A DNA stretch of 63,883 nucleotides from an uncultured Planctomycetaceae bacterium (GTDB lineage: Bacteria > Planctomycetota > Planctomycetia > Pirellulales > Pirellulaceae): the NCBI GenBank assembly GCA_903863885.1, contig CAIPEB010000753.1, positions 1 through 63,883 on the forward strand, given 5' to 3'. Position numbers and translations under genes: made by a program. Under the pieces are notes generated by a model, which was given only the letters and a program-made list of their open reading frames with translations, was not told the DNA's origin and searched no databases. Every line of letters begins with the position of its first letter. Within the stretch, counting starts at the first letter, position 1. Shown here one piece after another: positions 17,466 to 26,102 of this stretch.

Positions 17466-19436
17466 TTAATGTCCGCCACTGGCGATGGCGTGCAGCGCCT
17501 CGGCGCGGCTCAGCTTAGGCCACGCGTAGCCGTAGAACGCGATGAAGACAAAACAGATCAGCGGCACGATGAAGCCGCGCGACATGTCGTAGTGATCCGC
17601 AATCGCGCCCATGATTTTGGGCAGAAGCGCGCCGCCCACGATGCACATCACGATAAATGACGAAGCGATCTTCGCACGGTCGCCTAACCCGAAAATACCC
17701 AGCGCAAAAATTGTCGGAAAGGTAATGGACATGAAGAAAAAGCTCGCAAAAATGCACGCGACGGAAAGCCAGCCAAGCTTGAGGAAGATCAGCAGGCAGA
17801 GGGCCGCGTTGATCACGCTGTAAAGCCCGAGCATCCGGTGGGCCGACAACTTACGCAGCAGTGCCGCGCCGACGACCCGACCCGAGAGGAAGAAAAAGAA
17901 CCCCACCGAGAGAAGCGTTGCGGCGAACTGGTTCGTCAGGCCAATTACGCCGTCCCGGAAGGCGAGTTCTTGGGGAAAGGCGTCCGCCAGGAGCATGCGG
18001 TTGAACCGAGCTTCGTTGCGCCCTTTCTTCTGGGCAAGCAGTTCTTTCGTGTTCGGCTGCAGCGTAACTCCCCCGAACCGTTCCGGGGTGTAAATGCTCT
18101 CCTTCGAGATGGCGCTGTTCAGGTCTTGTGTGAGCGAAATGCGGGCCGCCGCAACCGTGGCTTTGCCTTCCGTCAGGCCGGTCAAGATTGAAACCGTGGA
18201 TGGAGAGAGCTTCGTGGCAAGAAACGTCGATACGGGGTCGGCCGGCGCTGTCAGCTTTTTGGCCAGCGCCGTCACGTCTTTGAAGTCCGAGTTCGTAAAC
18301 GCCGTGCGAAACTCCATCCACTTGCTCCCCTCCTTCATCAGCGAGGCCGGAAGGGGCGGCGTTTCGGAAACCATGTAATTGATAAAGAAGGCGAATATCC
18401 CGCACTGCGCCGCGACGTAGAAGAACTGCGCCATCGTCGCGCCGGTGAAATGCTCGTGTGACCAGATGCTGTGAGGGGTCAAGAAGCCCGCGACACCCAG
18501 AAGCACAAGCGCGGCAAGGACAAATGCAAGGCAGGCTCCAGCCGCCAGAACTACGCCCACGGAGTTCTCGGCGGTAACCACCAAACTGGACGGGTGAGGA
18601 ATGGCCGACGCCAGACCCATGAGGCCGGAACCGAGGTGGAGACCATCAAAAGTCAGCCAGAAGATAAAGACGAACACGCCGATCAGCGCCGCGGCGTTAC
18701 CCAGCAGAAGAAAATAGGACAGGAAGCGGTTGACGTGCCGCACTCCGCGAGTGACCGCCGAACCATCTTTTTCTTCTTTCGCATCCATGTCTTCGCTTTT
18801 TACGTCCGGTACCGGTGCGAAGAAGAAGATGACGGCCAGCATGAGAACCGCTACGGCCACACCCGCATAGGGAATCCACAGCGTCTGTGAACCGGTGCTC
18901 CGCCCTGACTCGTCCGTACCATAAAAGAAAAAACTGCCGGCGATGGGGCCGAGAATCCAACCGACGCCGTTGCAGGATTGTGCCGCGTTGATGCGAGTCG
19001 CGCCATAGCGCGGTGACCCCAATACAGTGGTGTAAGGATTGGCCACCGTCTCCAAGAACGTAAGTCCGGACGCGACCACGCACACCCCCAGCAGAAACGC
19101 CCAGAACGCCGCGATCCTCGAGGCCTCTATGAACCAGAAACCGCCCACGGAAACCAGCAGCAAACCGGCAATGATGCCGCCCTTGTAACCTAACCGCGTC
19201 GCGAGCCAACCCGCTGGAATGGCCATCAGAAAATAGCCCATCCAGTGCGCGAACTGCACCCACGCCGATTGCGACAGGCTCAGCTTCAGCTCCTCCTGGA
19301 AGTGCTTGTCCATCACGTCAATCATGCCATTGCAGAAGCCCCACAGGAGAAACAGGGAACTGACGAGGCAGAAGGTGAAGAAAACGTTTCGTCCATCGGG
19401 CAGGACGAACATGCCTTGTTGTTTGTCGTTGTTCAT
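17466..19436 (-). CDS. FucP-like major facilitator sugar transporter with large insertions
   Basis: A 656-residue MFS permease related to the fucose/glucose-galactose:H+ symporters (FucP/GluP), which are usually about 410-440 residues. WGFCNGMIDV (Asp40) and LTFLETVANPY (Glu129) match the proton/sugar-binding region of FucP, and RINAAQSCNGVGW is another family block. Two additions stand out: an extra pair of hydrophobic segments (about 238-262 and 294-318) between helices 6 and 7, and a hydrophilic stretch of about 140 residues (357-500) between helices 7 and 8, which on the FucP topology faces the periplasm. Likely imports a monosaccharide released by the neighbouring hydrolases. Confidence 0.85.
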   Translation of the reverse strand: MNNDKQQGMFVLPDGRNVFFTFCLVSSLFLLWGFCNGMIDVMDKHFQEELKLSLSQSAWVQFAHWMGYFLMAIPAGWLATRLGYKGGIIAGLLLVSVGGFWFIEASRIAAFWAFLLGVCVVASGLTFLETVANPYTTVLGSPRYGATRINAAQSCNGVGWILGPIAGSFFFYGTDESGRSTGSQTLWIPYAGVAVAVLMLAVIFFFAPVPDVKSEDMDAKEEKDGSAVTRGVRHVNRFLSYFLLLGNAAALIGVFVFIFWLTFDGLHLGSGLMGLASAIPHPSSLVVTAENSVGVVLAAGACLAFVLAALVLLGVAGFLTPHSIWSHEHFTGATMAQFFYVAAQCGIFAFFINYMVSETPPLPASLMKEGSKWMEFRTAFTNSDFKDVTALAKKLTAPADPVSTFLATKLSPSTVSILTGLTEGKATVAAARISLTQDLNSAISKESIYTPERFGGVTLQPNTKELLAQKKGRNEARFNRMLLADAFPQELAFRDGVIGLTNQFAATLLSVGFFFFLSGRVVGAALLRKLSAHRMLGLYSVINAALCLLIFLKLGWLSVACIFASFFFMSITFPTIFALGIFGLGDRAKIASSFIVMCIVGGALLPKIMGAIADHYDMSRGFIVPLICFVFIAFYGYAWPKLSRAEALHAIASGGH

Positions 19437-19564
19437 GGCGAAGCGGTTCCTGATCGGAAAAATCTCTTCCGCAGCAGCGAAGAGAGGCGGGCCGGGGTGA
19501 ACATCAGCGACTCAGGCGGGGCAGGCCGGGCCGTGAGCTCGACCTCCCCGCGCCGGGTTCGTAT

Positions 19565-20785
19565 CTACTTCTTCAACGCGGCCTTGATCTCATCCAGCGA
19601 CACACCCAGCGTCCCCTTCGCGATTCCATCCAGCACGGACTCCGGACCGGTCAGATGGATCGTGCGATGCACGTGCGAAAGGCTTTTCCCCGGCTCAAGA
19701 GCGGCCGCGGGCGAGGACGACTCGAGTTCGTAGAACGGACCAAGCGGCTTGGCGCCGGGGGCCGGCGGGCCGTCGTTATAGCTGTTGGCCGCATCGCCGC
19801 CGTACGGATTGTCCTGCAGCTTCCAGAGCGAGTTCACGTAGTCCGTCACACCCTCCGGTTGCGTGAACTGCACGATCGTCAGCACATGATGGTCAGCGTC
19901 ATAGCTGCCCAGCACGGCCTTGCTGCGTTTCGGACTGATCCCGATCTTGCTGCGATATTTGCCGTCCGCCGCAAAGAACATCACGTCGTCCTTAACAACG
20001 AGTCGCTCCGGCGGAATGCTGCCAAAATAGTCCGACGTCACCTTGACGCCGAGTTCGCTCTCCGCGCCCGCCTTGATCGGCACGACGATCGTGGTCGACG
20101 GGGACGGATTGAACATCCCGAGAATCCAGACCGAAAGCAGGCCGGTATCCTTCTTCCACGCTTCCTTGCCGGCATTCGTAATCTGGTTGTCGGTCTCGTA
20201 CGCCACCACGCGCACGTCTTTGGATGCCTTGGCATGCAGGTGCTCCCAGGCGGCCGCCGAGTCCAGCAACCGGACTTCGCGATTGACCGCGACGTCGAAC
20301 TGCGTGCCCGAGTAGTTGGTCAACGAGAACTTCGCACCGAACACCGCCTTGTCTTTCGATTGACGCACCACCTCGAACGGCAAAGTGTCGATCACCGCCG
20401 GCGTCTGCCAATCCGCGAACTCGAATTTCGCGCCCTTGGCAAAGAAGATCGAGAACTGACCTCCCTCCGGACCCATCCAGAATCGATCTTCGCCGCCAAA
20501 CACGTTGATGTGCGGCTGAATCTTCTTGGAAGCGATCGTTTCGCGATTGATCCAGCCGAAACTCAGGCCCTTATCGCCCTCGGCCGTGCTGGTCATGACC
20601 CGCCCCTGCCAGGCTGGCGACACGGCGACTTTCGCCTGTCCCTTGCTGTCGCTCAACACGATCAGACTGGTGTATTCCTTCAAGAAAGCCGTATCTTCGC
20701 CGAAATTGCCCGCACGCAACTGGCAATCCCAGGCGACGGCCGACATCAGCAACGCAACGGGACCGACAAGAAAATTGAGTTTCAT
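19565..20785 (-). CDS. Secreted protein of unknown function, possible mutarotase-like fold
   Basis: A 406-residue protein with a Sec signal peptide (NFLVGPVALLMSAVAW); the ATG at 20785 opens it, and the upstream in-frame sequence is not protein-like. I do not recognise catalytic motifs. The beta-rich sequence (VAVSPAWQGRVMTSTAEG, LSFGWINRE, INVFGGEDRFWMGPEGGQF) resembles galactose-mutarotase-superfamily sugar-binding proteins found near carbohydrate genes, but this is an impression, not a match. Same strand as the FucP-like transporter 128 bases downstream, so probably part of one transcription unit for sugar uptake. Confidence 0.65.
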   Translation of the reverse strand: MKLNFLVGPVALLMSAVAWDCQLRAGNFGEDTAFLKEYTSLIVLSDSKGQAKVAVSPAWQGRVMTSTAEGDKGLSFGWINRETIASKKIQPHINVFGGEDRFWMGPEGGQFSIFFAKGAKFEFADWQTPAVIDTLPFEVVRQSKDKAVFGAKFSLTNYSGTQFDVAVNREVRLLDSAAAWEHLHAKASKDVRVVAYETDNQITNAGKEAWKKDTGLLSVWILGMFNPSPSTTIVVPIKAGAESELGVKVTSDYFGSIPPERLVVKDDVMFFAADGKYRSKIGISPKRSKAVLGSYDADHHVLTIVQFTQPEGVTDYVNSLWKLQDNPYGGDAANSYNDGPPAPGAKPLGPFYELESSSPAAALEPGKSLSHVHRTIHLTGPESVLDGIAKGTLGVSLDEIKAALKK

Positions 20786-21001
20786 GGCGCTGAACCTGTG
20801 GCTCCACGAACGGTTATGGTGCAGGCGACAACGGGACGACGAATTCGGCAACCCGCTCCCGACAGGCGGGAACCAACATAATGTGCACATGCGATCGGGC
20901 AACGTCAACTGACTTGGCCCATTTATCGCAACCGTCCCGCCCGTCGGAAACACGGGCCAAACCGTTGAGAACGCCGCGACATTTCCTGTCCATCAAGCGG
21001 A

Positions 21002-23191
21002 TCACTTGTCGGACGGCAGATGCGGACCGACCCAGACCCCGCCGCCGAACGTGGTGATGTAGAGTTTCCGATGATCGACGGGGTGAAAGTTGATGCTCTG
21101 CACATTCTTGAACGGGAAACCGGTGCGGTGATTCCACTTGTTGCCGCCGTCCAGGCTGTACCAGAGACCGTGTGAACTGCTGCCGCTGTAAACCAGTTGC
21201 GGATCACCAGGACTGATCGCCACGGACATGAAGTGGTCGTAACTATCGCCTCCGGACTTCGCGACGTCCGCATCGGTCAAGACATGCCGCCACGTGCGGC
21301 CCGCGTCCAGCGTCCTATACACGCCGCCCTGCTGCTTGCCGGGCGACGTGGCGGCGGTCATGAAGATACGATTCTCGTCGGCCGGATCGATTACAAGATT
21401 CGTAGGCCACACGAGGCGGATGCCCTCCGTGATGTCCTTCCAGCTCTCACCGCCATCGGTTGACTTCCAGATCCCCCCGGGCACCCGGAAGTCGCGCTGT
21501 CCCTCGCGGCACGCGGTGATCAGACAATAGAGGTTGCCGCTGACCGGATGCCGCCGGATGCGGTAGACATGCAGATTACCGGCATTGCCGAGACCCTCGG
21601 ACTTCTTGGTCCACGTCTTGCCGCCGTCCGTGGACTTGAACACGCCCTCTCCGAAAATCGTCGTGTAAAGGACCCGCGCGTCTCTGGGACTGCCCGGGTC
21701 GAGACAGATATCCGTGCACGGCTTCAACGGCAGTCCCGTTCCCGGCACTTTCCAAGTGACCGCGCTGTCGTCGGAGATGCACACTCCGCCGACGTGCGAG
21801 TCGTTCTTCGGATCGTTCGGTGAAATGTGCGTCCAATGCGGAATGTCGTGCCGGTTGCTGCACGCAGCGTAGATTCGCCCCTTCACATCGGGATCAAAAA
21901 CAAGACTGTAGAAGGTGTTGACCCAGGGGCTGCCCTTGCCCGACCAGATCCACGTCTTGCCGTTGTCGGCGGTGCGGGCCAGTCCGATGTCCGTATACGC
22001 AATGATCTCGCGGCTCTTGTCGAACGGATCGAAGTAGTAACCCCAACAGCTCGTGACTTCCAGACCGGTCGAGCGGAAGCGAACGCCCGGATCCCCGGGC
22101 TTCACGCCCACGGTCTCGTTCATGCAGGGACGCCATGTCCTGCCGCCGTCGCGAGTGATGTAGAAATCGCCTTGCGTGGTGAGCATCGCGAGATTCGGAT
22201 CCGTCAGGCTGGCGTAGAATCCGTTCGGCGAAATGTAGTAACCCCAGTGCAGCAGCGTCTGGACCCAGGACGGCTCGACGTTCGAGTCGTCGCCTCCCAT
22301 CCTGAAGCAACTGCCCCACGTGTCGCCGCCATCTAACGAGGACCAGACGTTGCGGCACCATCCTCCGCCGTTCTGAGCCGCATAGACGATTCGCGTTTGA
22401 CCGGATGCCATCGCCAGGATTCGCTGGTCGTCGTACTTGTTCAATACGACCTGCCACGATTTGCCTTCGTCCCGCGAACGGATGATGCCGACGTTCCAGA
22501 CGCTCGCAAAAAGCACGCTTCCCGCCGCGTCTTTGCCGCCCGTGAAACCGAACACACCGTTGTCGCCCAGCAGTGCAACCTGTGCCGCTGCCCAGGTCCT
22601 GCCCCGGTCGCCGCTGGTTTGAAACGTGTTCTCGCCGCTGAAAGTGAACAGCCGATCGCCGAAAGCGACGATGCCTTTCGCGGGGCTTCCAAGCACCTGC
22701 GCAAAACTCTTTCCGTCGTTCTCGGTGCGATACAGTCCGTTCGAAGTGGAGACCAGCAGGACGTCGGGCTTGCCAGGCAACGCGGATAAACTGGAAATCT
22801 GACTTTCGCCCCAGGGGAACTTGTCCGTAACGCTGCGCCAGGTCTTGGCCTTGTCGTCGCTCATTCGCAATTCCGAGCCGCGATTCCAGTAGATCCTGTT
22901 GGGAAAGAACGCGGGAAATGCCGATTGCGAGTTGTCGCTCATCTGCAGGCAGTGAATTAACTCCCAAGACCTGCCGCCGTCCAGCGAGCGGTACGAGCCG
23001 CTCATGTCGCAGGCCACCAGCATCAAGTTGGGATCAAAGGGCGAGACCGATGGAACGAACATCCCGCCCGCACCGCCAAGTCCACGAACTTTAAACTCGC
23101 CGCCCGGCGCATTGCGGTCAACGTTTTCAGCAGCAGTTGCAGCGTGCACCATCGCGCACAACGAGATCACCAACGCAGCAGTTCGAATCAT
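21002..23191 (-). CDS. Secreted BNR/Asp-box beta-propeller (sortilin-like)
   Basis: A 729-residue exported protein (signal peptide AALVISLCAMVHAATA). It is built from many Asp-box repeats: SLDGGRSWE, TENDGKSF, SGDRGRTW, SRDEGKSW, SLDGGDTWG, TRDGGRTW, TADNGKTW, STDGGKTW, STDGGESW and TLDAGRTW, indicating a double or large beta-propeller as in VPS10/sortilin and GH74 families. No clear GH74 catalytic pair was located. Possible roles are oligosaccharide binding or a xyloglucanase-like hydrolase. It follows the SUMF1-sialidase gene in the same direction. Confidence 0.8.
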   Translation of the reverse strand: MIRTAALVISLCAMVHAATAAENVDRNAPGGEFKVRGLGGAGGMFVPSVSPFDPNLMLVACDMSGSYRSLDGGRSWELIHCLQMSDNSQSAFPAFFPNRIYWNRGSELRMSDDKAKTWRSVTDKFPWGESQISSLSALPGKPDVLLVSTSNGLYRTENDGKSFAQVLGSPAKGIVAFGDRLFTFSGENTFQTSGDRGRTWAAAQVALLGDNGVFGFTGGKDAAGSVLFASVWNVGIIRSRDEGKSWQVVLNKYDDQRILAMASGQTRIVYAAQNGGGWCRNVWSSLDGGDTWGSCFRMGGDDSNVEPSWVQTLLHWGYYISPNGFYASLTDPNLAMLTTQGDFYITRDGGRTWRPCMNETVGVKPGDPGVRFRSTGLEVTSCWGYYFDPFDKSREIIAYTDIGLARTADNGKTWIWSGKGSPWVNTFYSLVFDPDVKGRIYAACSNRHDIPHWTHISPNDPKNDSHVGGVCISDDSAVTWKVPGTGLPLKPCTDICLDPGSPRDARVLYTTIFGEGVFKSTDGGKTWTKKSEGLGNAGNLHVYRIRRHPVSGNLYCLITACREGQRDFRVPGGIWKSTDGGESWKDITEGIRLVWPTNLVIDPADENRIFMTAATSPGKQQGGVYRTLDAGRTWRHVLTDADVAKSGGDSYDHFMSVAISPGDPQLVYSGSSSHGLWYSLDGGNKWNHRTGFPFKNVQSINFHPVDHRKLYITTFGGGVWVGPHLPSDK

Positions 23192-23464
23192 GGCGACTCT
23201 CCCGATCTTCTGGAATTCAAGTTCTCTCTCACGGAGACACGGGAAACACGGAGGGACTTCGCGCCAAACAGCATGGGGCAAAAAAGTCCGGAGTCGCGTG
23301 GCGACGGCATGAAGGTAGACGTGGGTTTCAACCCGCGGCGGACTGCCCGGGTTTTTCCGATTACCGGCATCGCATTTTCATCCTGCGTAGTGAAGCCCCT
23401 TCATGTCAACTCCGTGAGATATTCTCTCCACGATGCCGAGTATATCGCCACGCCGCCGGACGCT

Positions 23465-25474
23465 TCAGCGAGGCGCCGGTGGCGGCGTCCGGAGCCAGGC
23501 GAGATTGAAAGCGTAATGTTGCTTGGACGAGATCAAGTGAATCACTCCGTCAATGCTCTGGCAGATCGATAGGTATCCGCGAGGCTCAGCCGATATGGCA
23601 CTCATCGTGAACTTCCCCGTGTTACCGCCGCCGTCAACCTCGTGGGACGGACCGTCATCGGTAATAAGCCGCCTGATCTCCCAGGACTTGCCTTCGTCAA
23701 TCGACAGCGCGGCAAAGAGCCCCGAACCGACGCGTTGCATGCCTGCCGCGTCCAGGAATCGAACCTCGCTGCCGAAGGAACAGAACAGAATAGGACCTTC
23801 GCGAAGGCGAATAAGTACCGGTCGCTGACCGCCGCCGACCGGCGGAAACGGACTCGCCGAGTAGGTCCAGTTTTCTCCCAGGTCGCTCGAAGTGCTTTGA
23901 GGCATCCGTCCGTCGATGTTATTGCCGCGACCGAGTGCCAGCAGACTTCCATCCGTCAGTTGCACGAACGTCGCATGGATTCCGGCGATCCACGCTCCCT
24001 TTGCCCCCGCAGAGAAATCGGGCTTCGCGCGCCCTTCGCCCGGGTCCACCCACGTACGCCCCTCGTCGCGACTTACCAGCACGGCCGATCCGCCCTCCCC
24101 CTCGGTCACCGCGTCGCAAGGAACGAGAATCGCTCCCTCCCTTGTGCGAATGACGGATTCGATGGGCATGTGATGCAGGCCATGCTCGGGCATGATCAGG
24201 CGCGCCTTCGACCAGGTTGCCCCGTGATCCGATGATGTCCGCATAATGGTCGCCAGGCTTCCCCACGTCGCCGCCGCGGAAAGTCCGTTGAAGTGATAGA
24301 GCATGCCTTTGTCATCGATCCACAACGCCGATGCGTGATCGTTTCGATCCGGTGCATCCCAAAACGGCGAAGCAACCTGCCATTGGTTCTGGCCGAAAGG
24401 CAATCGGCTGGCGACGATCCCCAGTTCACGGCCGGGTTCGGTCTTGCACGTGTACCAAATGGCCAGCAGGTCTCCGTTGGCGCAATTCACGATCGCCGGG
24501 CAATGATTGTGCCGATTGAACACGGGGCAATCTTCGCCCGGAGGTTGATTCACATACTGGCGAGGTCCCTCGAAATAGGGCCTTCCGGAATCCACGCCGC
24601 GGGCCGCAGGGACAGGAATCTCTTGCATGACATTTCGAGCGTTGAGGGACGCCGGCAAGTTCTGCAGCGGAATCGTCGCCGGCAATTCCGCCAATGCGAT
24701 GCGAAAGCCGATCAGCCAACTCTTGTCGTCGGGCAGCGTGCCGCTCCGATTCGCCGAGCGCAGGAATTCCGGTGTGGTCGAGTGGCTGCCGCCCCGCGTG
24801 ACGCGGAAGTCCCCGTCAGTTGGTCCGACCGGATCTGCCTGCTTACCCGCGGCGTACGGCCCGAACCAATCCAGGCACCACTCTTCGACATTGCCATGCA
24901 TGTCGTGCAGACCCCAAGCGTTCGCCGGTTCCCTTCCGACATGCAGCGGCACAACGTCCTTGCCGGTCCGCTCGGCCGGAAACCAACTGATCCCGGGATT
25001 CCGGAGAAACGGCTCGGGCAACGTATCGCCCGTGTTGTACTTCGTCGCCGTACCGGCCCGACAGGCATATTCCCACTCGGCCTCGGTCGGCAACCGATAC
25101 GCCTTGCCTTCCTTTCCACTCAACCAATTGCAGAAAGCCACGGCTTGATTCCAGGACACGAAAACCGCCGCTTCGTCGTCGTCCTTCGAGAACCCCAACT
25201 TGCCACGCAGTCGCCTGTGGCTCGGATCAAACTGCTCGTACTGCGAGTTGGTCACTTCGGTCGCGCCAAGCAGGAATGCCCCGCTCAGCGTGACCGCATG
25301 CTCTGGCCTTTCGTCCCAGTCGCCATCGGCGGATCCCATCACGAATGATCCGGAGGGAATGCGGACCATGTGCATGCCGAGCGAATTGGTGAACGAATCT
25401 TCACTCAATCCGCGATGCTGAGGCCATGCGAAAATTACTGCCAGCAGGCAAACCGAGAGGATGCAGTTTTTCAT
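23465..25474 (-). CDS. SUMF1-domain/sialidase-like fusion protein
   Basis: A 669-residue secreted protein (signal peptide CILSVCLLAVIFAWP). Residues about 28-265 form a formylglycine-generating-enzyme-like (SUMF1, C-type-lectin fold) domain: MVRIPSGSFVMGS, EVTNSQYEQF, YRLPTEAEWEYACRAG, WGLHDMHGNVEEWCLDW and VTRGGSHS. The two copper-binding cysteines of true FGE, expected just after RGGS (about 231 and 236), are absent (SHSTTPEFLRSANRS). Residues about 310-660 form a sialidase-type propeller (PAIVNCANGDLLAIWYT, RTSSDHGATWSK, VSRDEGRTWVD, STSSDLGENWTY). I read it as a secreted glycan-acting or glycan-binding protein, not a sulfatase activator. Confidence 0.8.
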   Translation of the reverse strand: MKNCILSVCLLAVIFAWPQHRGLSEDSFTNSLGMHMVRIPSGSFVMGSADGDWDERPEHAVTLSGAFLLGATEVTNSQYEQFDPSHRRLRGKLGFSKDDDEAAVFVSWNQAVAFCNWLSGKEGKAYRLPTEAEWEYACRAGTATKYNTGDTLPEPFLRNPGISWFPAERTGKDVVPLHVGREPANAWGLHDMHGNVEEWCLDWFGPYAAGKQADPVGPTDGDFRVTRGGSHSTTPEFLRSANRSGTLPDDKSWLIGFRIALAELPATIPLQNLPASLNARNVMQEIPVPAARGVDSGRPYFEGPRQYVNQPPGEDCPVFNRHNHCPAIVNCANGDLLAIWYTCKTEPGRELGIVASRLPFGQNQWQVASPFWDAPDRNDHASALWIDDKGMLYHFNGLSAAATWGSLATIMRTSSDHGATWSKARLIMPEHGLHHMPIESVIRTREGAILVPCDAVTEGEGGSAVLVSRDEGRTWVDPGEGRAKPDFSAGAKGAWIAGIHATFVQLTDGSLLALGRGNNIDGRMPQSTSSDLGENWTYSASPFPPVGGGQRPVLIRLREGPILFCSFGSEVRFLDAAGMQRVGSGLFAALSIDEGKSWEIRRLITDDGPSHEVDGGGNTGKFTMSAISAEPRGYLSICQSIDGVIHLISSKQHYAFNLAWLRTPPPAPR

Positions 25475-25634
25475 CGCGAGTCCTGTCCTTTCCGACATTT
25501 CGACTCGACTAACACGCTTTGCGGCGGCCGGCCGAAAACCCTTGTCTAACCAGCCCGGCAGCATAGCATTGGTTAGTTGGCGAGTCGAAAAAGACCGTCG
25601 CGCCCCAGTCGGCGCGACTCGAATCCACTCATGC

Positions 25635-25642
25635 GAAAGGAG
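25635..25642 (+). promoter_or_regulatory. Strong Shine-Dalgarno of the Tyr-rich small protein
   Basis: GAAAGGAG sits 8 bases before ATG 25651, which argues that this short gene is really translated. Confidence 0.65.
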
Positions 25643-25650
25643 ACTCCAGT

Positions 25651-25968
25651 ATGTCGCGCATATTCCGTACGCTGCTGATTGGTTCGATCGTGGCTTCGAC
25701 TCTGCTGTTCGTCGCACCATCTACAAGCGAAGCCAGGGGCCGGGCCAGAGTCGTCCCCGGCGTCCGGTATTACCGGTACAGCCGACCGTATTACCGACCG
25801 TACACCGCTCCGTACTACCGTCCGTACTACCGTGCCTATCCGTACGGCTACCGATACGGGTATCCCGGATATGGACTGTATTATGGCTGGCCCGGACCTT
25901 ACTCTTACGGATTCGGCTACTACGGCGGAGGACTCGGTATCGGATCGTTTGGATTCGGAATCTACTAG
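25651..25968 (+). CDS. Small secreted Tyr/Gly/Pro-rich repeat protein
   Basis: A 105-residue protein with a clear signal peptide (TLLIGSIVASTLLFVAP, cleavage after SEA). The mature part is almost entirely built on Tyr, Arg, Pro and Gly in short repeats (YYRPY, YYRAYPYGYRYGYPGYG, then GFGYYGGG). This composition suggests a surface or matrix peptide, perhaps aromatic or crosslinkable. Similar small peptides are frequent in planctomycete genomes, but their role is not known to me. Divergent from the SUMF1-sialidase gene and followed by the 68-bp palindromic repeat. Confidence 0.75.
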   Translation: MSRIFRTLLIGSIVASTLLFVAPSTSEARGRARVVPGVRYYRYSRPYYRPYTAPYYRPYYRAYPYGYRYGYPGYGLYYGWPGPYSYGFGYYGGGLGIGSFGFGIY

Positions 25969-26002
25969 GATCGGCGATTACTGAGTCGCCGCAGTATTTG
26001 CA

Positions 26003-26070
26003 GGGTGTGTCAAGCTCGCCGGCACAAGCCGTCTGTTATGCAAGACATCAGCGGCGAACGCGGGCACACC
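26003..26070. repeat. 68-bp palindromic dispersed repeat, copy 2
   Basis: Same length and orientation as the copy at 6348-6415, with identical first 20 bases and nearly identical closing arm. It lies between the Tyr-rich protein gene and the convergent SGNH hydrolase gene and ends 32 bases before that gene's stop, so it could also act as a transcription terminator. Confidence 0.75.
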
Positions 26071-26102
26071 CCACGGCAACCTCCCCATCCGCGGCCTCCC
26101 GC

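Noticed and set aside
23465-25474. Annotation of this gene as a sulfatase-activating formylglycine-generating enzyme
   Set aside because: The two copper cysteines are absent and the protein is fused to a sialidase-like propeller.
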